A DNA stretch of 64,000 nucleotides. Source: Bacteroidota bacterium (GTDB lineage Bacteria > Bacteroidota > Bacteroidia > Chitinophagales > Saprospiraceae). Below are positions 10,771 through 19,503 of the stretch, one piece after another; position 1 is the first letter of the stretch; every line of letters begins with the position of its first letter. The translations under genes were made by a program, and so were the position numbers. A model generated the notes under the pieces. The model had not been told where the DNA came from, made no database searches, and saw nothing but the letters and a program-made list of their open reading frames with translations. The DNA is taken from NCBI GenBank assembly GCA_020160935.1, contig JAIUPL010000004.1:227253-291252 (forward strand), read 5' to 3'.

Positions 10771-11448
10771 TTATGATTTTTGATTTAACACCCGCATCAC
10801 TGCAATGGTCATAAATACCTGTCCAAAAATATAGGTTGCCATGATCGAAAGCGGCACGGCAGGCACACCCGCAAATTTATCCAGCGCCAGCAAACTATCC
10901 GATAGAACAAACAACACCGCGCCCAGCATCATTAGCCGGAAATGGCCGTCCGGAATATGTGTCCGCAATTGCAGCACGCTCAATGCCATTGTCGTAATAA
11001 CCAGTCCGTAAGCCGCTACAGGTACCCTCAACCCAGCCGGTACGCCGGGCCACAAAATCCAGAGCAACACAGCCAGATACGCCAGGGGGAGCAGTGTCCA
11101 CACAGGATACGAGCGCAAAAAACCTGTCCGCCCCTGCAAAATCCGCCAACTCGCACTGATGTAAAACAGGTGTGCCATCAAAAAAGCCGCCAGGCCCAAT
11201 ACGAAAAATATTTCGCCACTGCCTTTTGTAAACATCAACAGTACGTCTCCGAAAGTGGAAAAAATGAGTCCTGCGATCCACACACGGCTAACATAACGAT
11301 TGGTTTTTGTTTCGGAAGCAAACCAAAGTGCCAGCAATGGCATGAGCAATGGCTTGCTGACAAATGCAAGTCCCGGTTGGCGCAACAACAAGGCAAGCAA
11401 ATGCACAATACAGGCAATGCCGAACAGTATTTTCCAGGTGTTTTTCAT
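10771..11448 (-). CDS. YhhN-family membrane protein (lysoplasmalogenase-like)
   Basis: 225-residue integral membrane protein with about seven to eight hydrophobic segments. The pattern KPLLMPLLALWF near the N-terminus, STFGDVLLM at about 65-73 and a late FVLSDSLLALDKF is typical of the YhhN/TMEM86 family. Eukaryotic and a few bacterial members hydrolyse lysoplasmalogens; activity in this organism is not established. It precedes the small lipoprotein gene by 1 bp, and the two are likely cotranscribed. Confidence 0.75.
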   Translation of the reverse strand: MKNTWKILFGIACIVHLLALLLRQPGLAFVSKPLLMPLLALWFASETKTNRYVSRVWIAGLIFSTFGDVLLMFTKGSGEIFFVLGLAAFLMAHLFYISASWRILQGRTGFLRSYPVWTLLPLAYLAVLLWILWPGVPAGLRVPVAAYGLVITTMALSVLQLRTHIPDGHFRLMMLGAVLFVLSDSLLALDKFAGVPAVPLSIMATYIFGQVFMTIAVMRVLNQKS

Positions 11449-11496
11449 AAGGATATCCGTTGAAAGTGCGCAATGATACTCAGAAACCTCAAAATA

Positions 11497-12081
11497 TTAA
11501 TGGGCTGTAACAGCAGCAGCCATTTTCACCCAGTTGCGAAGCAAATCAATGCCGTATTCTGTAAGAATAGATTCGGGGTGGAACTGTACGCCCCAAACGG
11601 GTAACGTCGGGTGTGCGAGCGCCATGATCTCATTTTCAGGGCAACTTGCGATGCTCAGAAGTGGTGTGCCCGACAGTGATTCGAGCAGCAGCGAGTGGTA
11701 TCGCATCACCTGCAAAAATTCAGGAATGCCTTCAAAAAGCGGATGATCGAGGTGCCTGATAACGCTGGTTTTGCCGTGCATAGGCACCCGCGCTTTTACC
11801 AGCCGGGCGCCGAAATACTCGCCGATGGCCTGATGCCCCAGGCAAATGCCAAGTATGGGTACTTTGCCGATAAAGCGCTGCAACAAAGGCATCATTTGAC
11901 CCGCCGAAGCAGGGCGCTTGGGACCGGGAGAAAGCACAATTGCCTGGAAATCAAGTTCTTCAAAGCCCTTTAGCGAAAAGGCATCATTCCGATGCACCAT
12001 ACACTCCACCCCGGTCTGGAGCAGGTAATCGTACAAATTATAGGTAAAAGAGTCGTAATTATCCAGCAGCAATACTTTCAT
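11497..12081 (-). CDS. trpG: anthranilate synthase component II (glutamine amidotransferase)
   Basis: Class I glutamine amidotransferase that releases ammonia from glutamine for TrpE. 194 residues, full length. The catalytic triad is visible: Cys80 in GICLGHQAIGE, and His168 and Glu170 in VQFHPES. LDNYDSFTYNL at the N-terminus and MHGKTS near 101 are TrpG/PabA signatures. One protein may serve both tryptophan and p-aminobenzoate synthesis. The start overlaps the stop of cvpA by 4 bp (ATGA), so the two genes are translationally coupled and share the promoter at 12807-12836. Confidence 0.88.
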   Translation of the reverse strand: MKVLLLDNYDSFTYNLYDYLLQTGVECMVHRNDAFSLKGFEELDFQAIVLSPGPKRPASAGQMMPLLQRFIGKVPILGICLGHQAIGEYFGARLVKARVPMHGKTSVIRHLDHPLFEGIPEFLQVMRYHSLLLESLSGTPLLSIASCPENEIMALAHPTLPVWGVQFHPESILTEYGIDLLRNWVKMAAAVTAH

Positions 12082-12743
12082 TCCTCTATCCCGTCACTGT
12101 CTTCCTGATAGGTTGGCTGGGTATTGGTGGCCGGTTCGGGCGCATCTTCATCGATGGCTTTTCCATCGTCGGGCACTTTGTAAATATTGGGTTTGGTGGC
12201 CGTTTTCTGAACGCCGTATTGCTCTACCCGATCCATCCAGTTCATAGAATAGCCCCAAATATCTTCTGCAAATGGTTTGGCACGAATTGCAATGGCTTTC
12301 GCTTTGGAGGGCAAGTCTTTTAGTAAAGGATATGTCTTTGATTCTGACAGGGTTTCGTCGTTCAAAAAACGCACCTGTACCAGAAACCACACTAGAATAC
12401 TATACACTACGACACCAAAGCCCGCCATGAGTACACCGCCGGCGGTCTGGTTGATGACACCCAGGTATACAGCCTGAAATGCCGACTCCATTCCTTTGGC
12501 TGCCTGCCGCAAAATGAACATGATAAAAATCAGGTTGACGACGAAAGCCGCCAGAAACATCGACGGGTTATCAGAATGGAAAAGTGATTCCAGGATTTTT
12601 GTGGTAGTCGGCGTTATTTTAAAAGCAAATACCACTCCGAACAGGTAGGCTGCAAAATTGAAAACGGTGCCAATAATCCCGCGGGAATAGCCGATCCAGA
12701 AACCGTAAGCAAAAACTGCCAGAAAAATAATGTCTATGGGCAT
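12078..12743 (-). CDS. CvpA family membrane protein
   Basis: 221-residue inner-membrane protein of the CvpA (colicin V production accessory) family, with four hydrophobic segments in the first 125 residues. It shows the usual FxxGYSRGIIG motif (about 15-25) and a later GGVLMAGFGVVVYSILVW helix. The C-terminal 60 residues are polar and acidic and probably cytoplasmic. The family is linked to envelope stability and not to colicin production in this group. The gene is first in a two-gene operon, overlapping trpG by 4 bp. Confidence 0.8.
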   Translation of the reverse strand: MPIDIIFLAVFAYGFWIGYSRGIIGTVFNFAAYLFGVVFAFKITPTTTKILESLFHSDNPSMFLAAFVVNLIFIMFILRQAAKGMESAFQAVYLGVINQTAGGVLMAGFGVVVYSILVWFLVQVRFLNDETLSESKTYPLLKDLPSKAKAIAIRAKPFAEDIWGYSMNWMDRVEQYGVQKTATKPNIYKVPDDGKAIDEDAPEPATNTQPTYQEDSDGIEE

Positions 12744-12806
12744 AGTGTGAGGTTCACCGGCGAAGCAGCATTGGTTGCATCCTGTTTATGAGCCGAAAAA
12801 CCTCAA

Positions 12807-12836
12807 CAAAGATAGGCTGTTTATGCGAAAAGGCAA
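12807..12836 (-). promoter_or_regulatory. cvpA-trpG promoter, TTG-N19-TATCTTTG
   Basis: On the minus strand TTG (12836-12834) is followed after 19 bases by TATCTTTG (12814-12807). This is a full match to the Bacteroidota promoter model, about 64 bp before the cvpA start codon. Confidence 0.6.
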
Positions 12837-12906
12837 TAGCAATAATATCAAAGTCTGTGGGAACCAATTAGTTACAGGCTTTGCTTGCAAAAACAGACTG
12901 ACAGTT

Positions 12907-13971
12907 CTAGAAAAATTCTTTCAGGTTGGTACCTACGCTGAAATGTACCACGCCGCCGCCCAGGTGATAGGAGCCATATCCCATATCTACCCGGAAACGG
13001 TTGATTTTCAGGCCGATTCCACCCGAAAATCCGGCCAGGCTTCGGTAATTGTTGACCGACAATTCTCTGCGGCGCAAGTGGTTGTAGCCAAACCGGATGC
13101 GGAATCCTTCGTTGCGGCCCAGCAGAAACTCACCATTAAAAATCAAATGCCTGAAAAAGTTGTCTACACCAGGTGCACCTTTTTTGGTCGTTTCTTCGCC
13201 AAACAACGACACGTCGTCCGACTCGGCATTCGGATCGTCGTAACGTATATCCCATTCCTGCAGGTGGTGCGCAATTACAGTGAGGCGAAACGGCAGGTAG
13301 CGAAGGCGCTTGCTGAATCCCAGTTGCAGGTCGAAAGGCAGGTCTTCGCGCAGCCCGTTGTAGGTGGCCAATTGCACACCTGCATTGCGCAATACCAGTC
13401 CGGCTGAAATCAAATGGGCTGTATCGGTATACAAAAAACCAGCATCGGCCGAGAGCATGGACGACTGATACAAGTCGAGGGTTGATACGCCGAACCGGAC
13501 ATTCATACCCAGCGATAGCCTGTCGGTCAGGGGCCGGGCAGCCCCCAGAGTAAAGGTCGTTTCGGAAGCCTTCACCATTCCAGTTACATTCCCAAACTCG
13601 TCGGCCTGTTTGATGTCGCCATAGTTCATATACTGCACACCGCCCTGAATGGTAAACCCGATGCGTGGCAGGTGGTGGGCATAGGCTACGTAGCCATGTT
13701 GTATGTCTTTCAGGAAAAAATTGTGGTTCAGCGTAAGCCGTCCGTCCATACCGGCATTCAGGGCTGCCGGGTTGGCAGCAGCCAGGGCCACATCGTCGTC
13801 TTTCACAGTAATCTGTGTTCCACCGAGTGCCGTCATACGTGCCGAAGGCGACAGTGTCAGCAATTTGAATACGTGCTGGCCGCCGGTCACCTGCGCCTGT
13901 GCGTCAAATGCCCGTACAGATAACAGTATGCAAAAAAGGTAAAAGTGATAGCCGCGTATGGTTTGTCTCAT
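12907..13971 (-). CDS. porQ: type IX secretion system protein PorQ
   Basis: Outer-membrane beta-barrel protein of the PorV/PorQ (FadL-like) group. PorQ joins the T9SS attachment complex that anchors cargo to surface polysaccharide. 354 residues including a signal peptide ending in FDAQA. The N-terminal signature LLTLSPSARMTALGGTQI followed by DDDVALAAANPAAL is diagnostic. Late blocks NFFRHLIFNGEFL and RIRFGYNHLRRREL, and a terminal strand with an aromatic C-terminus (LKEFF), are typical of PorQ. It explains how the many T9SS cargo proteins in the window could be handled. It lies 19 bp downstream of the YwqK-type lipoprotein gene and is probably cotranscribed with it. Confidence 0.85.
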   Translation of the reverse strand: MRQTIRGYHFYLFCILLSVRAFDAQAQVTGGQHVFKLLTLSPSARMTALGGTQITVKDDDVALAAANPAALNAGMDGRLTLNHNFFLKDIQHGYVAYAHHLPRIGFTIQGGVQYMNYGDIKQADEFGNVTGMVKASETTFTLGAARPLTDRLSLGMNVRFGVSTLDLYQSSMLSADAGFLYTDTAHLISAGLVLRNAGVQLATYNGLREDLPFDLQLGFSKRLRYLPFRLTVIAHHLQEWDIRYDDPNAESDDVSLFGEETTKKGAPGVDNFFRHLIFNGEFLLGRNEGFRIRFGYNHLRRRELSVNNYRSLAGFSGGIGLKINRFRVDMGYGSYHLGGGVVHFSVGTNLKEFF

Positions 13972-13990
13972 GGTTAAAATATGATTGGAA

Positions 13991-14608
13991 TTATTCCTTT
14001 TTCCACCTGGTTCGGCAAATACCGCTTTGGCAGTCGGCGATCCGAATCAATTGGCCTGTTTCATCGTATTCTTTCAATTCGCCCTGTTCCATGGGGAAAT
14101 CTTCGCCCGGAACGTACCTGCCTTCTGCTTTCAATTGGCCATTTTCATAATACTCCGTAAAAGGCCCATTCTCTTCGTTGTGCACCAGGGTTACTTTCTC
14201 TTTTACAGCGCCATTTGGGTAGTAGGCTGTACTTACTCCTTCCAATGCGCCATTTACAAACTCCTGTTCTACCTGTAATGCCCCGGAATCGTAGTATTTC
14301 TGGTACTTCCCATGGTACACTCCATTGCTGTAATGCTCTACACTCTCCAATTTTCCGCCTGGATAAAAATACTTGCGCTCCCCGTCCAACGTGTCATTTT
14401 TGTAATGCGCTTCCTCCAGCAACACCCCCTTTTCATCAAAACGCTGGTACAAACCTTCTTTGGCAAAATCCTTTTTCCGGCGTTCAAAGCGTTCCAGTTG
14501 CCCTCTTTCATTGCGGTGTTCCACTTTTTCAACAGAACCTGAACATGCGCTCATGCAGCACATCATTGCACTACTTGCCAGCAGCAACAAGACACTCGTT
14601 TTTATCAT
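13991..14608 (-). CDS. YwqK/MORN-like repeat lipoprotein
   Basis: 205-residue lipoprotein: the signal peptide ends in the lipobox MSAC with Cys22. The body is a row of roughly 23-residue units of the form G-x-Y-x-x-Y-(x)n-G-x-L/V-E/K, for example GKYQKYYDSGALQVE and GPFTEYYENGQLKAE. These are the MORN-variant repeats of the YwqK family. Some databases call this family an antitoxin, but there is no toxin partner here and the protein is exported, so a surface or periplasmic scaffold is more plausible. It precedes porQ. Its upstream region is occupied by a heptad palindrome. Confidence 0.75.
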   Translation of the reverse strand: MIKTSVLLLLASSAMMCCMSACSGSVEKVEHRNERGQLERFERRKKDFAKEGLYQRFDEKGVLLEEAHYKNDTLDGERKYFYPGGKLESVEHYSNGVYHGKYQKYYDSGALQVEQEFVNGALEGVSTAYYPNGAVKEKVTLVHNEENGPFTEYYENGQLKAEGRYVPGEDFPMEQGELKEYDETGQLIRIADCQSGICRTRWKKE

Positions 14609-14687
14609 AAAAGCATTGTTTACGGCTTGAAAAGACGCATTGAAAGGTATGACGCGAAAAAGAGGGAATGGGATGCCTGGGAATAAT

Positions 14688-14849
14688 AAGTCCTGAGTCG
14701 ACAGTCCTGAGTCCTAAGTCTGTAGAGTTGACCAATTGCTTTTGGCATTTACATACAACAATGCCAAAAGCAATTGGTCAACTCTACAGACTTAGGACTT
14801 AGGACTTAGGACTTAGGACTCAGGACTCAGGACTTAAATTCAGGACTTA
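14688..14849. repeat. AGTCNNN-heptad palindrome, copy R1
   Basis: Left arm: five AGTCNNN heptads, then TAGAGT and a core containing ATTGCTTTTGGCATT. Loop of 10 bases at about 14750-14759. The right arm mirrors it exactly through the core, then carries more heptads than the left, including four successive AGTCCTA units read on the minus strand. The final unit overlaps the end of the metzincin gene: its last codons AAG TCC TGA (14848-14840 on the minus strand) are themselves a heptad. Confidence 0.95.
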
Positions 14850-17800
14850 ATCAATTTCCTCACTCCCGTAGCGCGGCTATTAGAAACCAGCACGGTATAA
14901 ATGCCTTGAGGCAAATCGGCGATGCGCATCGTGAGCATCTGATTTCCGGCGGAAATAATATGGCTTTGAATCAACTGTCCGGCAGCATTGTACAGACCAA
15001 CGTGGGCATCCGAAGTAAGCAGTTCGCCAAAAGAAATCCGAACGGTTTCATCCGCCGGGTTGGGCGCCAGGTCGAAGGAAAGGCGGCGTTGCAGGTCTTT
15101 CGTACCGGAAGCCTCCGTTTGAATGGTGAAAGTACCCGATGCCAGGCCGCCTTCGCCATCGATGACGGAGAAGCGGAAATTATCGGTTGAGCCGAATCCG
15201 TAATCAAAATACCGGATAGCGCCGTTGTTGATGTCTGTCTGTGTAAATTGATCACCTACTTTCATGGCGCCCGTCCAGTTTTTCTGCACATCACCGGACG
15301 AAGGAATCGTGATCAGGGTGTACAGCAACTGGTCGTCCGTATTGTTGGCATCCGTCGTTTTCAGCAGGCTGGTAGACACTTCGGAGTTGCTGCCGGAGGT
15401 CAGGGTCAGGACATTGTTGTTTACAATGACCGGGCCATTCAGCGATACGTTGGAACACAATTCCAGTTGGAAGGCAGACAACTGGCCGCCCGAGCTCGCT
15501 ACGTTGTCTTTTACACGCAAAATCCAGTCGCCCGCAGCATCCTGGCCGTTGAATGCGCTCAATGCTTCGGTAGGTTTGTATGCCGTACCGGTTTGTGGCG
15601 GCGGGCATCCGAAAGCATCGTTGGCTACGTCGTCAAAACCTATATTGAAAGTACCCGCGTAGGAACTGCAACGGTTTTTAAACAGCAGTACGTTGCCGCC
15701 GGTCGGGCGCACGAGGCGCACTTCCAGGTCGCTGAAAAAGTTGTGGTTGCCCTGTACTTTCTTCACATTCACATCGCTGACAGCCCCGCCAAATGGTACG
15801 TTGATAACAGATTCCACAGTAGGCGTACCATTGCTGGAAATGTTTTTTGGCAAATCGGTCGCCGAGAAAGTCTGACAGGATTGTACCTGTGTCATAAATA
15901 CAAACGGCTCTGACCAGGCTACTGTACCGCATTCGTTTTTCGGGCGCACACGCCAGTAATAGGCCGTGCCTTCTGTCAAAAATCCTGGAATATCATAGGA
16001 GTCGTCGACAAGGTTGTATTCAGACACCACTATGGTAGCAGCCTCGAAAGACGGATTGGTAGCCACTTCCAGTTCGTAGAGGTTGGCATCGGCCACGCCA
16101 TTCCAGGTCAAAAGAGGCGAAATATTAATACCGGAAGCGCCATCGGCAGGACTCAGCAGACCAAAAGCAGAGAAGTCGTTGCGGACAGTCGTCAGTACCA
16201 GTTCGTAACTGCGAGTCGTACCTGCCGATGCCTGAACCGTCGCCGTAAAGGTTGTTTCCGGCTGGTCTTGTGCAAATTCAATGGTCAGCAGGCTGGTGCT
16301 GCCTGGGGCCACCGGATTGGGGCTGAAGGTAGCCGTAGCGCCTGTTGGAAGGCCGGAGATGGACAAATCGATGGGTGTGCTAAAGCCCAGCGCGCCAGCG
16401 GTGGAAATTTCTGTGGTATATCCATTGGGCAAACAAGCCTGGTCTTTCAACGCGCCACAAATAGTGTATCCGGCAGCCGTAGGCTGTTGGATTTTGAAAT
16501 TGGCATTTGAAATATCGAAAAAGATATTGTCGGCAGCCTCTACACGAATGCGGGCAGTATTCGACGTAATGTTCGGCACTTGAATGCAGTAACTGCCAGT
16601 ATTGGGCACACCAGATGCCAGCATAATCGGATAGGTTTGGCCGCCGTCGGTGCTCAGGTGAATATTGACAGTCTGGCAATTTACCAGTGCGCCATTGGTA
16701 TTCGCTACATTCCATGTAACGGTCTGGTATTCGCCCGCATACCATGTAACAAGTTCGTTCGGATAAGATACGAGGAAAGGCCCGGCAGCATCTGTTGCCT
16801 GCAAACGTACCTGCACCCAATCTACGCCGCCACAACCGGGGTGGTTGTCCCGCACGGTCATGCGGAATGTCAGCACGCGTGTGTATGTAGGCAGCACTTC
16901 CGTTGCCGTAGGCGAGTTGCTGATAATGTTCGACATGCGCGGGCAAACCCTTACCGGGCTGGAAGTAGGCAGGAACGTCCTAAAAGTGGGTGTGCTTCCC
17001 GTAGGCGAGCCAATGGGGGAAACTGGCCCCAGATCGTATTGTTCCCAGCAATAACTCAGTTCATCGCCATCCGGGTCGCTACCACTTCCGCTCAACACAA
17101 ACGGCGTGCTGATCGGGATGTACATGCCTACCGGTGGTATGGTCGTGCTGGCAGTTGGCGTGTTGTTTCCTACATCTACGTTTTCGCCACAGAGATTGCC
17201 TGCACTTTGAATAAAGTTAAGCACTTCTTCCAGATTGGCTACGTGGTAATAAGGGTCTTCGTTGTTTTGAAAATTTTGATTGCCACAGGCAGACGTATAT
17301 GCCATGATGGTGGAACCTCCACCGGGTTCAAAAGCAGTGCTGGCATTGGTAGCATCAGCGTTTGGAGGGCAATTGCTGAAAGTATGATTGCCGCCCAATT
17401 GGTGGCACATTTCGTGTGCGGCCGTCAGGTAAAAACTTTCGTTATTGGGCGTAAACCACGAAGAAGCAGCCCTTGCCTTATTCAGAATGTCACAAATACC
17501 ACCCAATGCTGCCTTGCCAATAACGCCACCTGCGCCGGTTTGACAGAAAGCATGACCCATGTCGAAGTTGTTCACACCCACAGCGTTATTTACTGCACCC
17601 GGATTTTGGTTCATCCATGAATTCAGGTCATTTTCACCTTCATATGGGTCTGTGGCAGGATCGAGGAAAATAGCATCATCATTGTTTCCAATCAATACAA
17701 AACGCACCCCGAAGTCGCGCTCCTGAATGGCCGTAATGTAGTTCATGGCTTCTACAATAGCAGCCTGCACCAGCGGCTTTGTTCCACCATTGAATATGCT

Positions 17801-18475
17801 GTATTCGCCCTGGGCCGCAACCACGGAACGATAACGCTTGAGCGGCTTGGGTTCCAGTCCACGTTCGGAGGTAGCAAAATGTTCGGCATGCGCCGGGCCA
17901 TCCTGCATATACACGCCAAAATCGTCGGCGCCGCAGCGCAACTGTCCTTCCAGCGCAGGGTCTACGGGCAGGTCGGCAGTTTTGTAAGCGATATAAATGC
18001 TGTTGTTTTCTTCCGAATAGCGGCGTACGGATTGAGCGCCATTCTGATCGCCGAAGAAATAGGCATGAAAACCCTGGTAACCCACGCCCAGGCGTACGAA
18101 TACGCCCGATTTATCCATAGCCACCCCATAATAGGTGTGGATGGCAGGAAACTTGGCGGCGAGTTCGGGCTCCATAATTGGCGATTCAACTACCCGGAAA
18201 CTCCGCATGGAGCCATTGGCCATAGGCAACTGAAGCACCATCGCTTCCGTAGCAGCGGCCCGGGTAAATTCCATCGGCGCCTGTTGCAGGGCAGCCACCA
18301 ATGCGTCGTAGTTTAATTGAAACGTGGTGAAGTGCGAAGGCGCAGCCCGCTTGGTTGCTTGCGGGAGGGCAACAGCCCCGGGTGCCAGCGGCGTCCAGAA
18401 CTGTGCAGGGGTATTTTGGGCAGCAAGTTGTGCCACAGCACCCAAAACCAATACTAGTAGAAAAAATTGGCGCAT
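14840..18475 (-). CDS. secreted reprolysin-like metzincin with P-domain and T9SS sorting domain
   Basis: Large exported zinc protease (1211 residues from the preferred start, which opens the signal MRQFFLLVLVLGAVAQLAAQ; an upstream ATG at 18547 adds 24 poorly supported residues). The metzincin site HEMCHQLGGNH starts near residue 354, and a Met-turn (STIMAYTSACG) follows about 40 residues later. Preceding it is a propeptide-like region of about 200 residues. Then come Ig/Fn3-like modules (one around NISPLLTWNGVADANLYELEV), a proprotein-convertase P-domain (about 860-1010, FSDLEVRLVRPTGG to AAGDWILRVKD), a cadherin/CSPG-like repeat and a T9SS type A domain (LAPNPADETVRIS). It probably degrades extracellular protein. 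The last codons and stop coincide with a heptad of repeat R1. Confidence 0.88.
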   Translation of the reverse strand: MRQFFLLVLVLGAVAQLAAQNTPAQFWTPLAPGAVALPQATKRAAPSHFTTFQLNYDALVAALQQAPMEFTRAAATEAMVLQLPMANGSMRSFRVVESPIMEPELAAKFPAIHTYYGVAMDKSGVFVRLGVGYQGFHAYFFGDQNGAQSVRRYSEENNSIYIAYKTADLPVDPALEGQLRCGADDFGVYMQDGPAHAEHFATSERGLEPKPLKRYRSVVAAQGEYSIFNGGTKPLVQAAIVEAMNYITAIQERDFGVRFVLIGNNDDAIFLDPATDPYEGENDLNSWMNQNPGAVNNAVGVNNFDMGHAFCQTGAGGVIGKAALGGICDILNKARAASSWFTPNNESFYLTAAHEMCHQLGGNHTFSNCPPNADATNASTAFEPGGGSTIMAYTSACGNQNFQNNEDPYYHVANLEEVLNFIQSAGNLCGENVDVGNNTPTASTTIPPVGMYIPISTPFVLSGSGSDPDGDELSYCWEQYDLGPVSPIGSPTGSTPTFRTFLPTSSPVRVCPRMSNIISNSPTATEVLPTYTRVLTFRMTVRDNHPGCGGVDWVQVRLQATDAAGPFLVSYPNELVTWYAGEYQTVTWNVANTNGALVNCQTVNIHLSTDGGQTYPIMLASGVPNTGSYCIQVPNITSNTARIRVEAADNIFFDISNANFKIQQPTAAGYTICGALKDQACLPNGYTTEISTAGALGFSTPIDLSISGLPTGATATFSPNPVAPGSTSLLTIEFAQDQPETTFTATVQASAGTTRSYELVLTTVRNDFSAFGLLSPADGASGINISPLLTWNGVADANLYELEVATNPSFEAATIVVSEYNLVDDSYDIPGFLTEGTAYYWRVRPKNECGTVAWSEPFVFMTQVQSCQTFSATDLPKNISSNGTPTVESVINVPFGGAVSDVNVKKVQGNHNFFSDLEVRLVRPTGGNVLLFKNRCSSYAGTFNIGFDDVANDAFGCPPPQTGTAYKPTEALSAFNGQDAAGDWILRVKDNVASSGGQLSAFQLELCSNVSLNGPVIVNNNVLTLTSGSNSEVSTSLLKTTDANNTDDQLLYTLITIPSSGDVQKNWTGAMKVGDQFTQTDINNGAIRYFDYGFGSTDNFRFSVIDGEGGLASGTFTIQTEASGTKDLQRRLSFDLAPNPADETVRISFGELLTSDAHVGLYNAAGQLIQSHIISAGNQMLTMRIADLPQGIYTVLVSNSRATGVRKLIKS

Positions 18476-18659
18476 GGTCAATTGTTTTTGAAAAATGTAG
18501 GCGGTGAAGTTACCGTTGAGGGAGTTTCGCAGATATTCTATGTGCAAAATTCCAAAGTTTGGGCGGGTCGCAATAGTTTTTTAGAAAATTTGCTTAAAAA
18601 CGACGTTATGAGACTGTTTTTATACGTCAATTTTCCCTTCTGTGAAACTACTTCACGGT

Positions 18660-19286
18660 TTAGAACACCCGCAACAGCAACACCAGTCCGAATATCAGCA
18701 GCAGCGCCCCGATACTTCTTTGTACCCAAAAGGTGTGTTGAGGGGTCAAAAAACGGCGAATTTCCCGAGCGCCATACGCTTTCAGGGTATCCGTAACAAC
18801 CAGCGTGCCCAGCATACCTGCAAAAAAAACCAGTGCCTCTGCCGAATCCCAACCATTGGGAATAATGACCGCACCAGTGATGCTCAGCCAGAAAAAAACG
18901 GTAAAAGGATTGACGGTATTCAGTAAAAAACCGCGCAATACGTAGGAAGGAATGCTGTAAGATTTTCCGGAATCGGCAAGGGCGGTCTCTATCTTTTTCA
19001 TTTTTTTCCCGGCTTTCAACCAGGCGCCGATACCAAATGCCGATAATAAACAGGCGCCTGCCACGCCCGACCACATTTTAAATCCCGGAAGGGCTGTCAT
19101 TTGTGCCAGTGCATCCATCCCGCTCACCACCAGGCCTACATACAGTATATCGCTGACCCAAATGCCCAGGGCTACGGCCAATCCGGCCCTGAACCCATGT
19201 ACTATACCAGCCTCGATAATGGAAAATAACAGGGGCCCAATCATAAAACTTAATGATATGCCCCAGATGACACCCTGACTGATCAT
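18660..19286 (-). CDS. LysE/RhtB family amino-acid exporter
   Basis: 208-residue inner-membrane protein with six hydrophobic segments, the LysE/RhtB size. The first helix has GISLSFMIGPLLFSIIEAGI and is followed by GFRAGLAVALGIWVSDILYV, corresponding to the family's GPxxxxxxxxxxxxGxxxGxxxxxGxxxGD pattern. A second conserved block, FLLNTVNPFTVFFWLSI, lies near residue 115. Members export amino acids or analogues; the substrate is not predictable. The gene stands alone, between two hairpin-flanked genes. Confidence 0.8.
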   Translation of the reverse strand: MISQGVIWGISLSFMIGPLLFSIIEAGIVHGFRAGLAVALGIWVSDILYVGLVVSGMDALAQMTALPGFKMWSGVAGACLLSAFGIGAWLKAGKKMKKIETALADSGKSYSIPSYVLRGFLLNTVNPFTVFFWLSITGAVIIPNGWDSAEALVFFAGMLGTLVVTDTLKAYGAREIRRFLTPQHTFWVQRSIGALLLIFGLVLLLRVF

Positions 19287-19350
19287 ATGGCAGGGTATTT
19301 CAAAAGAAAGATGCAGGATGGGAAGTGCATTTCAAGAGTGTTTTTTGGGG

Positions 19351-19358
19351 CAAAAATA
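19351..19358 (-). promoter_or_regulatory. candidate -7 element TATTTTTG upstream of the LysE gene
   Basis: On the minus strand TATTTTTG fits TAnnTTTG, 65 bp before the start codon. The sequence further upstream is the heptad palindrome R2, and no TTG is seen at the right distance. Confidence 0.3.
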
Positions 19359-19366
19359 ACACTAAA

Positions 19367-19500
19367 AGTCCTGAGTCGTAAGTCCTGAGTCCTAAGTCTG
19401 TAGAGTACTCCTTACTACCCTCGGCATTCCAACTAATACATGCCAAAAATAGTAAGGAATACTCTACAGACTCAGGACTCAGGACTTACGACTCAGGACT
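19367..19500. repeat. AGTCNNN-heptad palindrome, copy R2
   Basis: Five heptads in each arm (AGTCCTG, AGTCGTA, AGTCCTG, then AGTCCTA on the left against AGTCCTG on the right, AGTCTGT), then TAGAGTA and an imperfectly paired core (CTCCTTACTA against TAGTAAGGAA). The element ends 3 bp from the stop codon of the PDZ protein gene (19506-19504, minus strand). Confidence 0.95.
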
Positions 19501-19503
19501 CCC

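Noticed and set aside
12744..12906. Terminator for porQ
   Set aside because: A weak GTCTGT/ACAGAC pairing with a loop above 30 bases is not convincing as a hairpin.
12775..13407. Rightward ORF of 210 residues
   Set aside because: It is the antisense shadow of porQ, has no family signature and no start context.
13991..14608. Antitoxin of a toxin-antitoxin pair
   Set aside because: The YwqK family name suggests it, but this is an exported lipoprotein with no toxin neighbour.
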